The notes beneath the pieces were generated by a model. The model saw only the letters and a program-made list of their open reading frames with translations, was not told the DNA's origin and searched no databases. From CAYXPG01 sp964564845 (GTDB lineage Bacteria; Planctomycetota; Phycisphaerae; Sedimentisphaerales; Anaerobacaceae), in contig CAZMCN010000058.1 in the NCBI GenBank assembly GCA_964564845.1, positions 1-12,829 on the forward strand: DNA of 12,829 nt, given 5' to 3'. Position 1 is the stretch's first letter. Each line of letters starts with the position of its first letter. A program made the position numbers and the translations under genes. Of the stretch, positions 7,101 through 12,829 are shown one piece after another.

Positions 7101-8977
7101 ATATTGCTGCCGAATCGTTCGAGCAGGCCCAAAAATCCGAGCCTAATAACGAGAAAATGCTTTACGAGTATGCCCAGTACTACACGGCTCGGGGAGAGGA
7201 TGAAAAGGCAGAGCAGCTATTAGTGCAGGCGAACGATAAAATAATGCTTTGGGACTATTATTACAAAGCAGGAAAATTCAAAAATGCAAAGGCGGTTCTG
7301 GAACAGTTATATTCAGATGATGTCAAAGACAGTAACATCGTCAAAGGACTTTTACTCGTCGCAGAGAAAACCGACGACAAAGACGCCGCAAGGAAATATT
7401 CTGAAAAGCTTTTATCACTCGAAAACACAATTGATAATCATCTGTATCAGGTGCAGGCCTTCCTCAGACTCGGCCTTGTTAAAGAAGCTGAACACAAATT
7501 GCAAAGCTTTAGTGAAAAATATCCCGATGAACAGCGAGCCCCGTTGTTTGAAGCATGGCTGGCTATGAAAAAGGGACAACTCAGCAAAGCCCTTAACCTG
7601 ACAAATCGATATCTCGAAGCCGACCAGGACAATGCTATGCCCTGGAGACTCAGAGGGGAAATCAATTATTTACTGGCAAAGTATGAGCAGGCAATCAGCG
7701 ACCTTAAAATGAGCAAGTTATTGGCGGATGAACCTTCAACAAGGGTCGTCCTGGCCAAGGCATACCGACAAGCATCACGCGAAGACGAGGCTATAACCGA
7801 ACTTAAAAGTACAATTGACCATCCCCAGGCACCTATGGAAGCCAGATTATTGCTTGAACTTATTTACACGCAACTGCGAAGAAAGGCCGACCTAATAAAA
7901 CTTTATGACGATTCCATTGCAAAATTCCCTGACAGTGGTTTCTGGTACAACCGGGCAGGGGCTTTCGCTGTGGCACAAAATAACTTGAGTCTGGCTGAGC
8001 AATTGTATCAGCTTGGATGGCAAAAAAATGTTGAGGCCAACGATAAACAGGCCGCAGAAGAGGCTTTCGGCAGATATTTGCGGGTGCTTGTGTTGGCTGG
8101 AAAGCTCGATAAAGTTTTTGAGGAGGCGGGAAAGTATGTTGATGGTGATTTTGCGTCTGTAGCCTACTTGGGAATGGCTGAGGCAAAACTGAAGATGAAC
8201 GATAAACAAAACGCCGTACAATATTGCCAAAAAGCGCTGGACAAAGCTACACAGAATGAAGTGCTCGAGGTGAGAGTCCTGCAGAAAATGTACTCCCTTT
8301 TGGGGGAAAAAGAAGTTTTGACCTATTGTAAAGAAAGACTTCAGAAAAATCCAGATTCACTTGCTGCTAATTTTACTATGTTTAGCTTGATGAGACTTAA
8401 CGGTCAATACAATAAAGCAATTGAATATATTGACAGATGCTTGGAGTTAGCCCAGCCTGATAGCCCTAACAGAACTAATTACATCCTGGGGAAAGCAGCC
8501 GTTTTGGGAATGGCTTATACAAAAACTTCCGATAATGACTATCTTGCAAGAGCTATCGAACAGTATGAAAGTTTGGTAATTAAAATGCCGAGTAATACAG
8601 TGATTCTGAATAATCTGGCTTATATGCTGGCTGACGGGGATATGCGCCTCGAAGAGGCTCTCGAGTACGCCGAACGGGCTCATCGTATAAAACCGAATGA
8701 CCCGGGCTTATTGGACACTTATGCTTATGTGTTATATAAGAACGGAAAATACGACCAGGCCGCCGAGTATTTGCAGTCCGCAAAGCAGCTCTATGAGGAG
8801 GATGCCGTCTCCGCACCCGCTGAAGTGTACGAGCATTTAGGGATGATAAAGGAAAAAATGGGAGCGAACTTCGAGGCTGTCGCAGCGTATAAACAAGCAT
8901 TGGAGGATGGTGCAGCTCAGATGTCAGAAGTATCAAAGGAACGAATTAGAAAAGCTATCGAGCGTCTTTTACGCTGA
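4139..8977 (+). CDS. Giant membrane-anchored TPR-repeat protein of the exosortase locus (PrsT-like role)
   Basis: The 1612-residue product starts with a Lys/Arg-rich segment and one hydrophobic helix (about residues 10-30). There is no lipobox, so it should be an inner-membrane anchor with a periplasmic body. The rest is almost wholly helical tetratricopeptide repeats. Clear TPR pairs appear near the start (GDAALLVKDYNEAVRSYDKA), through the middle (IDECLLLRPVFSQAYMLRSS), and at the end (NNLAYMLADGDMRLEEALEYAE, then YAYVLYKNGKYDQAAEYLQS). The terminal NNLAYML...LLDTYAYVL...HLGMIKEKMG pattern is typical of long TPR proteins beside exosortase genes, such as the PrsT family. That family is usually a lipoprotein of roughly 900 residues; this one is much longer and differently anchored. 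TPR solenoids hold protein partners, so a periplasmic scaffold linking polymer synthesis, export and sorting is plausible but not shown. A C-terminal beta-barrel, as in BcsC, is absent. ATG 4139 is chosen over ATG 4115 because AAAGGAG lies between them. Confidence 0.88.
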   Translation: MARKQLNKKVALIGSAAFVLLVLAAIAVFLRLTQKPDEFIKDGDAALLVKDYNEAVRSYDKAIRLAKTDSLRKMLHFKLADVYIETDEWPKVLGHWGAIIQIDPKNLKARFGRLKYYYIIAGGAGSVPIWQETLTQASEFIDVVEDTELLREDTTEWDPYKKPDEAGEGQLGPFLYLVRGRAFLEIAKMQAVADPNEYLTQAIEDLKKVQKLQPENIDAYWYLAQATITKGDILAAQSDPEEKDKAAKEAQVYLKQAIEVADDNVKAHINLLTTRLMLSSIEQRQSLEPEYLSLVDKFPSNPQAHWALASFYLSLGLNNLDDAEQALANATELDPENVIYARAAANLHYRKFSVYNQKPQLIKAIEVAGNALTLPGAQQSKGPEQWVNRTNRLSLYIFLANCYLEQLLQIGDRQSPAAIALLKDAELAVHEIEQLVGSGEDPQVIKWRGMLELARGNTSLAVRNLYDVYEKDKASRPPAQRDAQLSYNLARVFQNTSEIGAVMEFMTTALNAGYAAVKPDVYLDYVEILLRFRLFSAAMPNLKAYEDNFGPSERSRMLRISAYIAASQFDQAEAEIAKRKQNDPNTIRLNMAFLQGKIRQMRRSLAQRESAALLPGAEKDKVGLSTAEEQLIKNQLKSYREAVGGLAEQLLLMEPNSVGGGHIAVVCEHYVAEKEIKKAKDLVDKYLDYFPENATARFYKQLLLEPEPDKITQQRRRELEKDVLSNISEPAVRAMSLGAFYQRNNEPNKAVEQFRKVLDVYDWAGRVVTVTDEPEEMTNPQRFAAAYIFRLSLAAKDWKLAEQIAEIVRRKNLDECDGKFFAARIAATKGQYNDAISLIDECLLLRPVFSQAYMLRSSVNNALGNERASIEDAQRAYSMNPLDASIARVLVGVLYARNKKLGDNVSPDQILEEEAAWNRALALNPADLQLRSLYAQYLTEKKPQDALAILQNLQKVTPSVDNAVLLGKIATKVAQEQMNPELKQAYFDIAAESFEQAQKSEPNNEKMLYEYAQYYTARGEDEKAEQLLVQANDKIMLWDYYYKAGKFKNAKAVLEQLYSDDVKDSNIVKGLLLVAEKTDDKDAARKYSEKLLSLENTIDNHLYQVQAFLRLGLVKEAEHKLQSFSEKYPDEQRAPLFEAWLAMKKGQLSKALNLTNRYLEADQDNAMPWRLRGEINYLLAKYEQAISDLKMSKLLADEPSTRVVLAKAYRQASREDEAITELKSTIDHPQAPMEARLLLELIYTQLRRKADLIKLYDDSIAKFPDSGFWYNRAGAFAVAQNNLSLAEQLYQLGWQKNVEANDKQAAEEAFGRYLRVLVLAGKLDKVFEEAGKYVDGDFASVAYLGMAEAKLKMNDKQNAVQYCQKALDKATQNEVLEVRVLQKMYSLLGEKEVLTYCKERLQKNPDSLAANFTMFSLMRLNGQYNKAIEYIDRCLELAQPDSPNRTNYILGKAAVLGMAYTKTSDNDYLARAIEQYESLVIKMPSNTVILNNLAYMLADGDMRLEEALEYAERAHRIKPNDPGLLDTYAYVLYKNGKYDQAAEYLQSAKQLYEEDAVSAPAEVYEHLGMIKEKMGANFEAVAAYKQALEDGAAQMSEVSKERIRKAIERLLR

Positions 8978-9004
8978 TTGATGTAACCGGCATAACGATT
9001 ACAA

Positions 9005-11236
9005 ATGGCAGAGCAAAAGGAAATAATTAGAAAAACGGCAGGACCAAGGCCGGTCCCTGCTGCCACAACCCTCACTCCCAGAGATATTTTTCTAATATTA
9101 CGCAGGCACATACTGCTGATAACTTCTCTTACTGTTGTAGGTTTGATTATGGGCGGCGTTGCCTGGTATCTCTTGCTTAAATACGCCCCAAAATATACCG
9201 CCCAGACCCTTATTAAAGTTCTGCCGCCCGTAGATAAAGACCCTACGAAAATCGGGATGGGCATACCGGCCAAGGAAATTCAATATAGCCACCGGCAAAC
9301 AATGGCTGCACTTATGAGTCAGCAGAGCGCCCTGCAGGAGTTACTTGGAAAATCCGCCGTACAAAACACTAAGTGGTTTAAGCGTTTTGGCAATATTGAA
9401 TACGAAAGATATAAATGTATTGCCAGAGGGTATAAGGACTTAAAAAAGCGTTTTGGCGTTTATCCCCAAAGAGATAGTGACTTTCTTGTTATCTCTATGA
9501 CCTGCGGCGATGGAAAGGAAGCAGCCTTGATTGTAAACGAAATGGTGCGTCTATTTATTAAATCACAGGGAAGTAAAAAAGAAACCGAGGTTGCTGAAAA
9601 ACTCGCAGCCCTTGGAGACCGACGGGATATGGTTCAGGGAGAATTGACTCTCATCGAAGATACATTAAGTAACATTCGGGAACAGTTTAATTTAACAGAT
9701 ATTGAAGAACGCAATTTCCAGCATACTATAACGCTCAGACTTGCCGATTTGGAGTCCGAGGAAAACAAAATCGCTTTGGAAATAAGTCAGGCCAGAGCGG
9801 ATATGAACAACCTTCAGGCGCAGGCAACAGGTCCTGTTACCGAACTGGTCAAACACCAGGTTGAGAACGACCCCACAATGGTTGTGCTCCTCCAGCAGCT
9901 TGCTTTCCAGGAGTCCCTCCTGACCGGAATGCTGACAAAGTTTGGGGAAAATCACAGAGTCATTCGTGAAACTCAGGAACGAATAAATACTATCAGGGAG
10001 GAAAGACGCCTCAGAAAAGCTGACATTGCCGAACAGACCCGCCAGGCAAATCTTCAGGCTGCTCAGAACGAGTTGGCCGTGTTGGCGGGTTCGCTTGAGC
10101 AGTTGGAAAAAATGAGAAAGGCCGCTGCTTATCAAAAGATGAACCTTGACCTCGCCCGTATACAGTATGCAAAACAAATAAGCTTGAAGGATGAACGAAA
10201 GAGAATGCTTGATTCAATCAAAGAACAAGTTGACCTGCTCAGAATAATGCAGAAGGACCCCGAAACCCCTAAGGTACAGTATGTTGGAGATGCCCTGGAG
10301 CCCCTGGAAATAAGTTCGCCAAAATTAAAAATTTATCTCCCTGGCGGGACAGTGCTGGGCCTTTTGATGGGTATAGGCCTTGCTTTTCTTATCGAAACCT
10401 TAAACGACCTCGTGCGAACACCAAGGGACGTAGCAAGGTATTTATACATTCGGCTTTTGGGAATTATTCCTGATATGGCCGAAGACAGACAAACCAGAGG
10501 AATCGACCCATGCCTCGTTGTGCACGAGGTGCCTTATTCTATCTTAAGCGAATCATACAGGCAGCTGCGCACCAACTTAAAACTGTCCAACCCTCTGAAT
10601 CCTTCCGGAGTTTTCCTTATCAGCAGTGGGGCACCACGTGACGGAAAAACTTCCGTAGCCGTTAATCTCGCAACAACTTTTGTTGCTGAGAGTAAAAGAG
10701 TTTTACTTATAGACGCTAATTTTTGGCAGCCGATTTTGCATAAAGTATTTCCGGCAGTAGCTCCGCAGGAGCAGCAGGAGATTGAGCTGGCACCTTCAGG
10801 ATTAAGCAGCCTGCTGGCCGGTAAATGTACCGAACAGCAAGCCATAAGGCCTACCGGCATCGAGGACCTTGACCTGATAGATGCCGGTCCGCTGCCCTCT
10901 AACCCCACTGAGTTAATAGACAGTGTACGGATGCAGGAGCTCATTAACCGGCAGCGCAATAATTATGATTATGTTATCATTGATGGCCCACCTCTCTTAC
11001 TCGTCAGTGATGCTAAAATACTGGCCGGCCTTGTTGACTACACAATCTTAGTCGTCAATGCCAATACTACAACACGAGGCGCCGCTTTGAGAACTATTCG
11101 GGAACTGACAAATGTGGACGCAAAAATTGCCGGCTGTGTCCTTCTTGCCGCAAAGGCGATGAAGGGCGGTTATTTCCACGAGCAGTTCAAGTCCTTCCAA
11201 AAATATCAAAAGTTGCAGCTTGCAAACTCGATTTGA
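9005..11236 (+). CDS. Wzc-like polysaccharide co-polymerase fused to a bacterial tyrosine kinase domain
   Basis: This inner-membrane protein would set chain length and, by autophosphorylation cycles, control assembly with the outer-membrane export protein encoded first in the operon. A Wzz-type domain carries the first membrane helix (about 36-58). A large periplasmic part follows, coiled-coil-like at about 195-265 and 320-415. A second membrane helix at about 446-463 ends in a Pro-rich entry (YLPGG). The cytoplasmic kinase has the oligomerisation motif E516-x2-R519-x2-R522, Walker A at 541-550 (SGAPRDGKTS, Lys548), Walker A' VLLIDAN (566-572, Asp570) and Walker B YVIID (656-660, Asp660). The usual second Asp of Walker A' is Asn572. 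The tail has only two tyrosines (Tyr723, Tyr734) as candidate phosphorylation sites. The fused arrangement is that of proteobacterial Wzc. ATG 9005 follows an in-frame stop at 8993 and has no clear ribosome binding site. A phosphatase partner is not in the window. Confidence 0.9.
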   Translation: MAEQKEIIRKTAGPRPVPAATTLTPRDIFLILRRHILLITSLTVVGLIMGGVAWYLLLKYAPKYTAQTLIKVLPPVDKDPTKIGMGIPAKEIQYSHRQTMAALMSQQSALQELLGKSAVQNTKWFKRFGNIEYERYKCIARGYKDLKKRFGVYPQRDSDFLVISMTCGDGKEAALIVNEMVRLFIKSQGSKKETEVAEKLAALGDRRDMVQGELTLIEDTLSNIREQFNLTDIEERNFQHTITLRLADLESEENKIALEISQARADMNNLQAQATGPVTELVKHQVENDPTMVVLLQQLAFQESLLTGMLTKFGENHRVIRETQERINTIREERRLRKADIAEQTRQANLQAAQNELAVLAGSLEQLEKMRKAAAYQKMNLDLARIQYAKQISLKDERKRMLDSIKEQVDLLRIMQKDPETPKVQYVGDALEPLEISSPKLKIYLPGGTVLGLLMGIGLAFLIETLNDLVRTPRDVARYLYIRLLGIIPDMAEDRQTRGIDPCLVVHEVPYSILSESYRQLRTNLKLSNPLNPSGVFLISSGAPRDGKTSVAVNLATTFVAESKRVLLIDANFWQPILHKVFPAVAPQEQQEIELAPSGLSSLLAGKCTEQQAIRPTGIEDLDLIDAGPLPSNPTELIDSVRMQELINRQRNNYDYVIIDGPPLLLVSDAKILAGLVDYTILVVNANTTTRGAALRTIRELTNVDAKIAGCVLLAAKAMKGGYFHEQFKSFQKYQKLQLANSI

Positions 11237-11248
11237 AGCAGGCATAAT
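11220..11248 (+). promoter_or_regulatory. Candidate internal sigma-70-type promoter for the epimerase gene
   Basis: TTGCAA (11220-11225) and CATAAT (11243-11248) are spaced by exactly 17 bases, with four and five of six consensus matches. The -35 overlaps a 13-base inverted repeat, TTGCA-GCT-TGCAA (11213-11225), formed by the last codons of the kinase gene. It could give the epimerase gene separate expression from the operon. The prediction rests on consensus only, and such matches arise by chance in AT-rich gaps. Confidence 0.35.
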
Positions 11249-11271
11249 ATTTATCATCGCTTGTTTTTCTG

Positions 11272-11276
11272 AAAGG
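11272..11276 (+). promoter_or_regulatory. Ribosome binding site deciding the epimerase start
   Basis: AAAGG lies 7 bases before ATG 11284 but only 4 before the TTG at 11281. The ATG is therefore the better start, shortening the product by one residue. Confidence 0.55.
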
Positions 11277-11283
11277 CCGTTTG

Positions 11284-12222
11284 ATGGAGAAATTTTTGGT
11301 TACCGGCGGGGCCGGTTTCATCGGTTCAAATATCTGCGAAAAACTCATCAAGCAGGGCGCTTTTGTAAGAGTCGTTGATAATTTAATAACAGGCAAAAAA
11401 AGAAATCTCGAAAACATTTTAGACGGGATTGATTTTATAGAGGCCGATATGGGCGATGAAAATGTCGCCCGCAAAGCAATGAAGGGAGTCGATGTTGTTT
11501 TGCACCAGGGCGCCTTGTCCTCGGTCCCGCGCAGCGTTGACGACCCCGCCGCAACTCACCGGCATTGCGCCGATGCAACTTTCACTCTGCTTTTGGCTGC
11601 TCGTAATGCCGGCGTAAAACGCTTTGTTTACGCCGCCAGCTCATCCGCTTATGGCGATACCCCTACGCTGCCCAAAGTCGAATCAATGCCGCCACGCCCG
11701 CTTTCACCTTATGCAGCCGCAAAAGTCGTCGGCGAGTATTATGCCAAAGTTTTTTACGAAGTCTATGGCCTTGAAACTGTGTCGCTCCGCTATTTTAATA
11801 TTTTCGGCCCGCATCAGGACCCCACAAGCCAGTATGCAGCGGCAATACCGGCCTTTGTAACCGCTATCTTGAAGGATGAAAAACCTACTATTTTTGGCGA
11901 TGGCGAGCAAAGCCGTGATTTCACCTATGTTGATAACGTCGTCAACGCTAATCTACTCGCCGCAACCGCCGAACACACCGCAGGCGAAGTCCTTAATATC
12001 GCCTGCGGCCGGGCCGTTACTGTTAATCGGATTATTGAAATAATCAACGAGCTGCTCGGCAAAAATATTAAGCCTCTCTACACCGACCCGCGCCCCGGCG
12101 ACGTAAAGCACTCACTCGCCGACATTACCCTCGCCGAGAAAACTATCGGCTATAAACCAACAGTCCATTTCAGGAAAGGCCTGCAAAAAGCCATAAAATG
12201 GTACCACGGCAACCTGCTATAA
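11284..12222 (+). CDS. NAD-dependent UDP-hexose/UDP-HexNAc 4-epimerase, WbpP/GalE type
   Basis: This extended short-chain dehydrogenase/reductase would interconvert UDP-glucose/galactose-type sugars, most likely the N-acetylated forms, to feed the polysaccharide. The 312-residue product has the Rossmann glycine motif GGAGFIG (8-14), the acidic Asp32 at the end of strand 2, the Ser region ASSSAYGD (118-125), and the catalytic pair Tyr143/Lys147 in SPYAAAK. The run RYFNIFGPHQDPTSQYAA (169-186) and the later GDVKHSLADI (272-281) are close to what is known of WbpP-type UDP-GlcNAc 4-epimerases, so an N-acetyl substrate is favoured, without proof. Two family positions differ: Cys95 and Ala98 stand where an Asn and a Gly are usual (NxxGT). 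It is the last gene of the operon, 47 bases after the kinase gene, with its own ribosome binding site and a possible internal promoter. A UDP-glucuronate epimerase or decarboxylase is less likely on these motifs. Confidence 0.88.
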   Translation: MEKFLVTGGAGFIGSNICEKLIKQGAFVRVVDNLITGKKRNLENILDGIDFIEADMGDENVARKAMKGVDVVLHQGALSSVPRSVDDPAATHRHCADATFTLLLAARNAGVKRFVYAASSSAYGDTPTLPKVESMPPRPLSPYAAAKVVGEYYAKVFYEVYGLETVSLRYFNIFGPHQDPTSQYAAAIPAFVTAILKDEKPTIFGDGEQSRDFTYVDNVVNANLLAATAEHTAGEVLNIACGRAVTVNRIIEIINELLGKNIKPLYTDPRPGDVKHSLADITLAEKTIGYKPTVHFRKGLQKAIKWYHGNLL

Positions 12223-12248
12223 CCACCTCTTAAGACCACCCAATAATC

Positions 12249-12269
12249 AATCGTAAATCGCAAATCGTC
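12249..12269. repeat. 7-bp tandem repeat, three copies of AATCGYN
   Basis: AATCGTA, AATCGCA and AATCGTC follow each other without gaps, preceded by a degenerate copy at 12242-12248. The array lies between the operon and the convergent gene. Short arrays of this type act as intergenic filler or slippage products; no function is evident here. Confidence 0.6.
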
Positions 12270-12273
12270 AATG

Positions 12274-12301
12274 AAATGCCTTTTACCCCGCATTTGTTTT
12301 T
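12274..12301. terminator. Weak hairpin terminator between convergent genes
   Basis: AAATGC (12274-12279) pairs with GCATTT (12290-12295) around a 10-base loop. On the + strand the hairpin is followed by G and five T (12297-12301), which would end the operon transcript. The 6-bp stem is AT-rich and the loop large, so it is weak. It is the only candidate in the 200 bases after the epimerase gene. It could also halt transcription from the convergent gene, but the - strand lacks a good T run. Confidence 0.4.
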
Positions 12302-12423
12302 AAAACATTTCTGATAAGCAACGTTCATTCATTAGCCGAATAGTCTCTCCCAACGCTACAACTATTTTTTGGTAGTGGCTTATATCTTCGTATGAAAGGT
12401 TTCTTCTTTGCCGGTCTCGGCCT

Positions 12424-12829
12424 CTACCGGCGGATGCCTGTGCCAGGGCAGTTCTCTCCAACATAAAGATACCGCCGAGAGCTATCAAAAACCAAACGAT
12501 AAGTCCAACTGCCAACATCTATACTTTTGACAATTGTGTTTTTCGTAGATAGGTCAAGCTTTTCAACTTTCCCGCCATAGTACACAGTATGCCATAGATA
12601 TTGACCATCGGCTGAGATACGACCCCGCCAAGGAGCACTTCCCAAAGGATGATGATCTTCAACTACCTCGTATGTATGAGCATCAAATTCTCTATATCCT
12701 TCATCCCAATCTCCATACATCATGCGTGCACACAACTTGTCCCCATCTGGAGAAAGATCAATACTGTAGCACGCTGGTGCTGGCAAGATAGTCTCCAACT
12801 GATAGGTCGGAACTTGTGCTGTAGCTTCT
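12424..12829 (-). CDS. Partial YVTN/WD40-like beta-propeller protein, 5' end off the window, possible 3' frameshift
   Basis: The frame runs in from the right edge and is open for about 134 codons to a TAG at 12424-12426. It shows repeated propeller blade signatures: SIDLSPDGDKLCARMMYG, then GRISADGQYLWHTVYYGGKV with a Leu-Asp-Leu strand, then RLVFDSSRRYLYVGEN. Such propellers are binding or scaffold modules, often secreted or in the cell envelope; the ligand is unknown. The start is not in the window: the frame stays open past a TTG at 12798, so no start is assigned. Just past the stop, a one-base shift restores a fitting continuation (VEAETGKEETFHTKI), as expected for the next strand of a propeller blade, before a TAA at 12380-12382. 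This suggests a frameshift or a decaying end. The gene converges on the operon and need not belong to it. Confidence 0.7.
   Translation of the reverse strand, partial: EATAQVPTYQLETILPAPACYSIDLSPDGDKLCARMMYGDWDEGYREFDAHTYEVVEDHHPLGSAPWRGRISADGQYLWHTVYYGGKVEKLDLSTKNTIVKSIDVGSWTYRLVFDSSRRYLYVGENCPGTGIRR

Noticed and set aside
11281..11283. TTG 11281 as start of the epimerase
   Set aside because: It is next to an in-frame ATG that has better spacing from AAAGG.
12300..12518. A 72-residue - strand frame with a hydrophobic N-terminus
   Set aside because: Its first third is a shifted reading of the propeller gene's final blade, and it has no convincing start signal. Its tail may be debris of the same gene, as noted in the frameshift finding.

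Overview
The window carries a six-gene, co-directional exopolysaccharide/exosortase operon on the + strand (608-12222). At the right edge lies the end of a convergent beta-propeller gene on the - strand. Moderate GC content, weak or absent Shine-Dalgarno sites before several genes, and an exosortase together with a polysaccharide-export system point to a Gram-negative environmental bacterium. My best guess is a planctomycete (Phycisphaerae-like). That placement is inference from style and gene set, not from a marker gene.

Layout. A compact terminator (24-41) closes an unseen gene to the left. About 550 bases without a confirmed gene follow; they hold a 10-bp direct repeat, a cluster of GTTAA motifs with an inverted repeat, and a six-codon mini-ORF whose stop overlaps the first operon start. 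The operon then encodes: (1) a Wza/OPX-type outer-membrane polysaccharide export lipoprotein with an unusual insertion; (2) an exosortase with an intact Cys/Arg/His triad; (3) an EpsI-like exosortase-associated protein, overlapping the exosortase by 11 bases; (4) a very large membrane-anchored TPR protein of 1612 residues; (5) a Wzc-like chain-length co-polymerase fused to a tyrosine autokinase domain; (6) a WbpP/GalE-type UDP-sugar 4-epimerase. A 7-bp tandem repeat and a weak hairpin terminator separate the operon from the convergent propeller gene.

How they work together. The epimerase would supply a UDP-hexose or UDP-N-acetylhexosamine precursor. The Wzc-like protein would control polymer length and contact the outer-membrane channel. 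The OPX lipoprotein would pass the polymer through the outer membrane. The exosortase and EpsI-like protein would process and attach proteins with C-terminal sorting signals, or otherwise take part in polymer assembly. The TPR protein resembles the TPR partners found beside exosortase genes and is likely a periplasmic scaffold. No glycosyltransferase, polymerase, flippase or sorted substrate is visible, so the rest of the pathway must lie elsewhere.

Three starts were moved from the longest reading frame to internal ATGs supported by ribosome binding sites: 3264, 4139 and 11284. No tRNA, rRNA, CRISPR array, insertion sequence or phage gene is visible.
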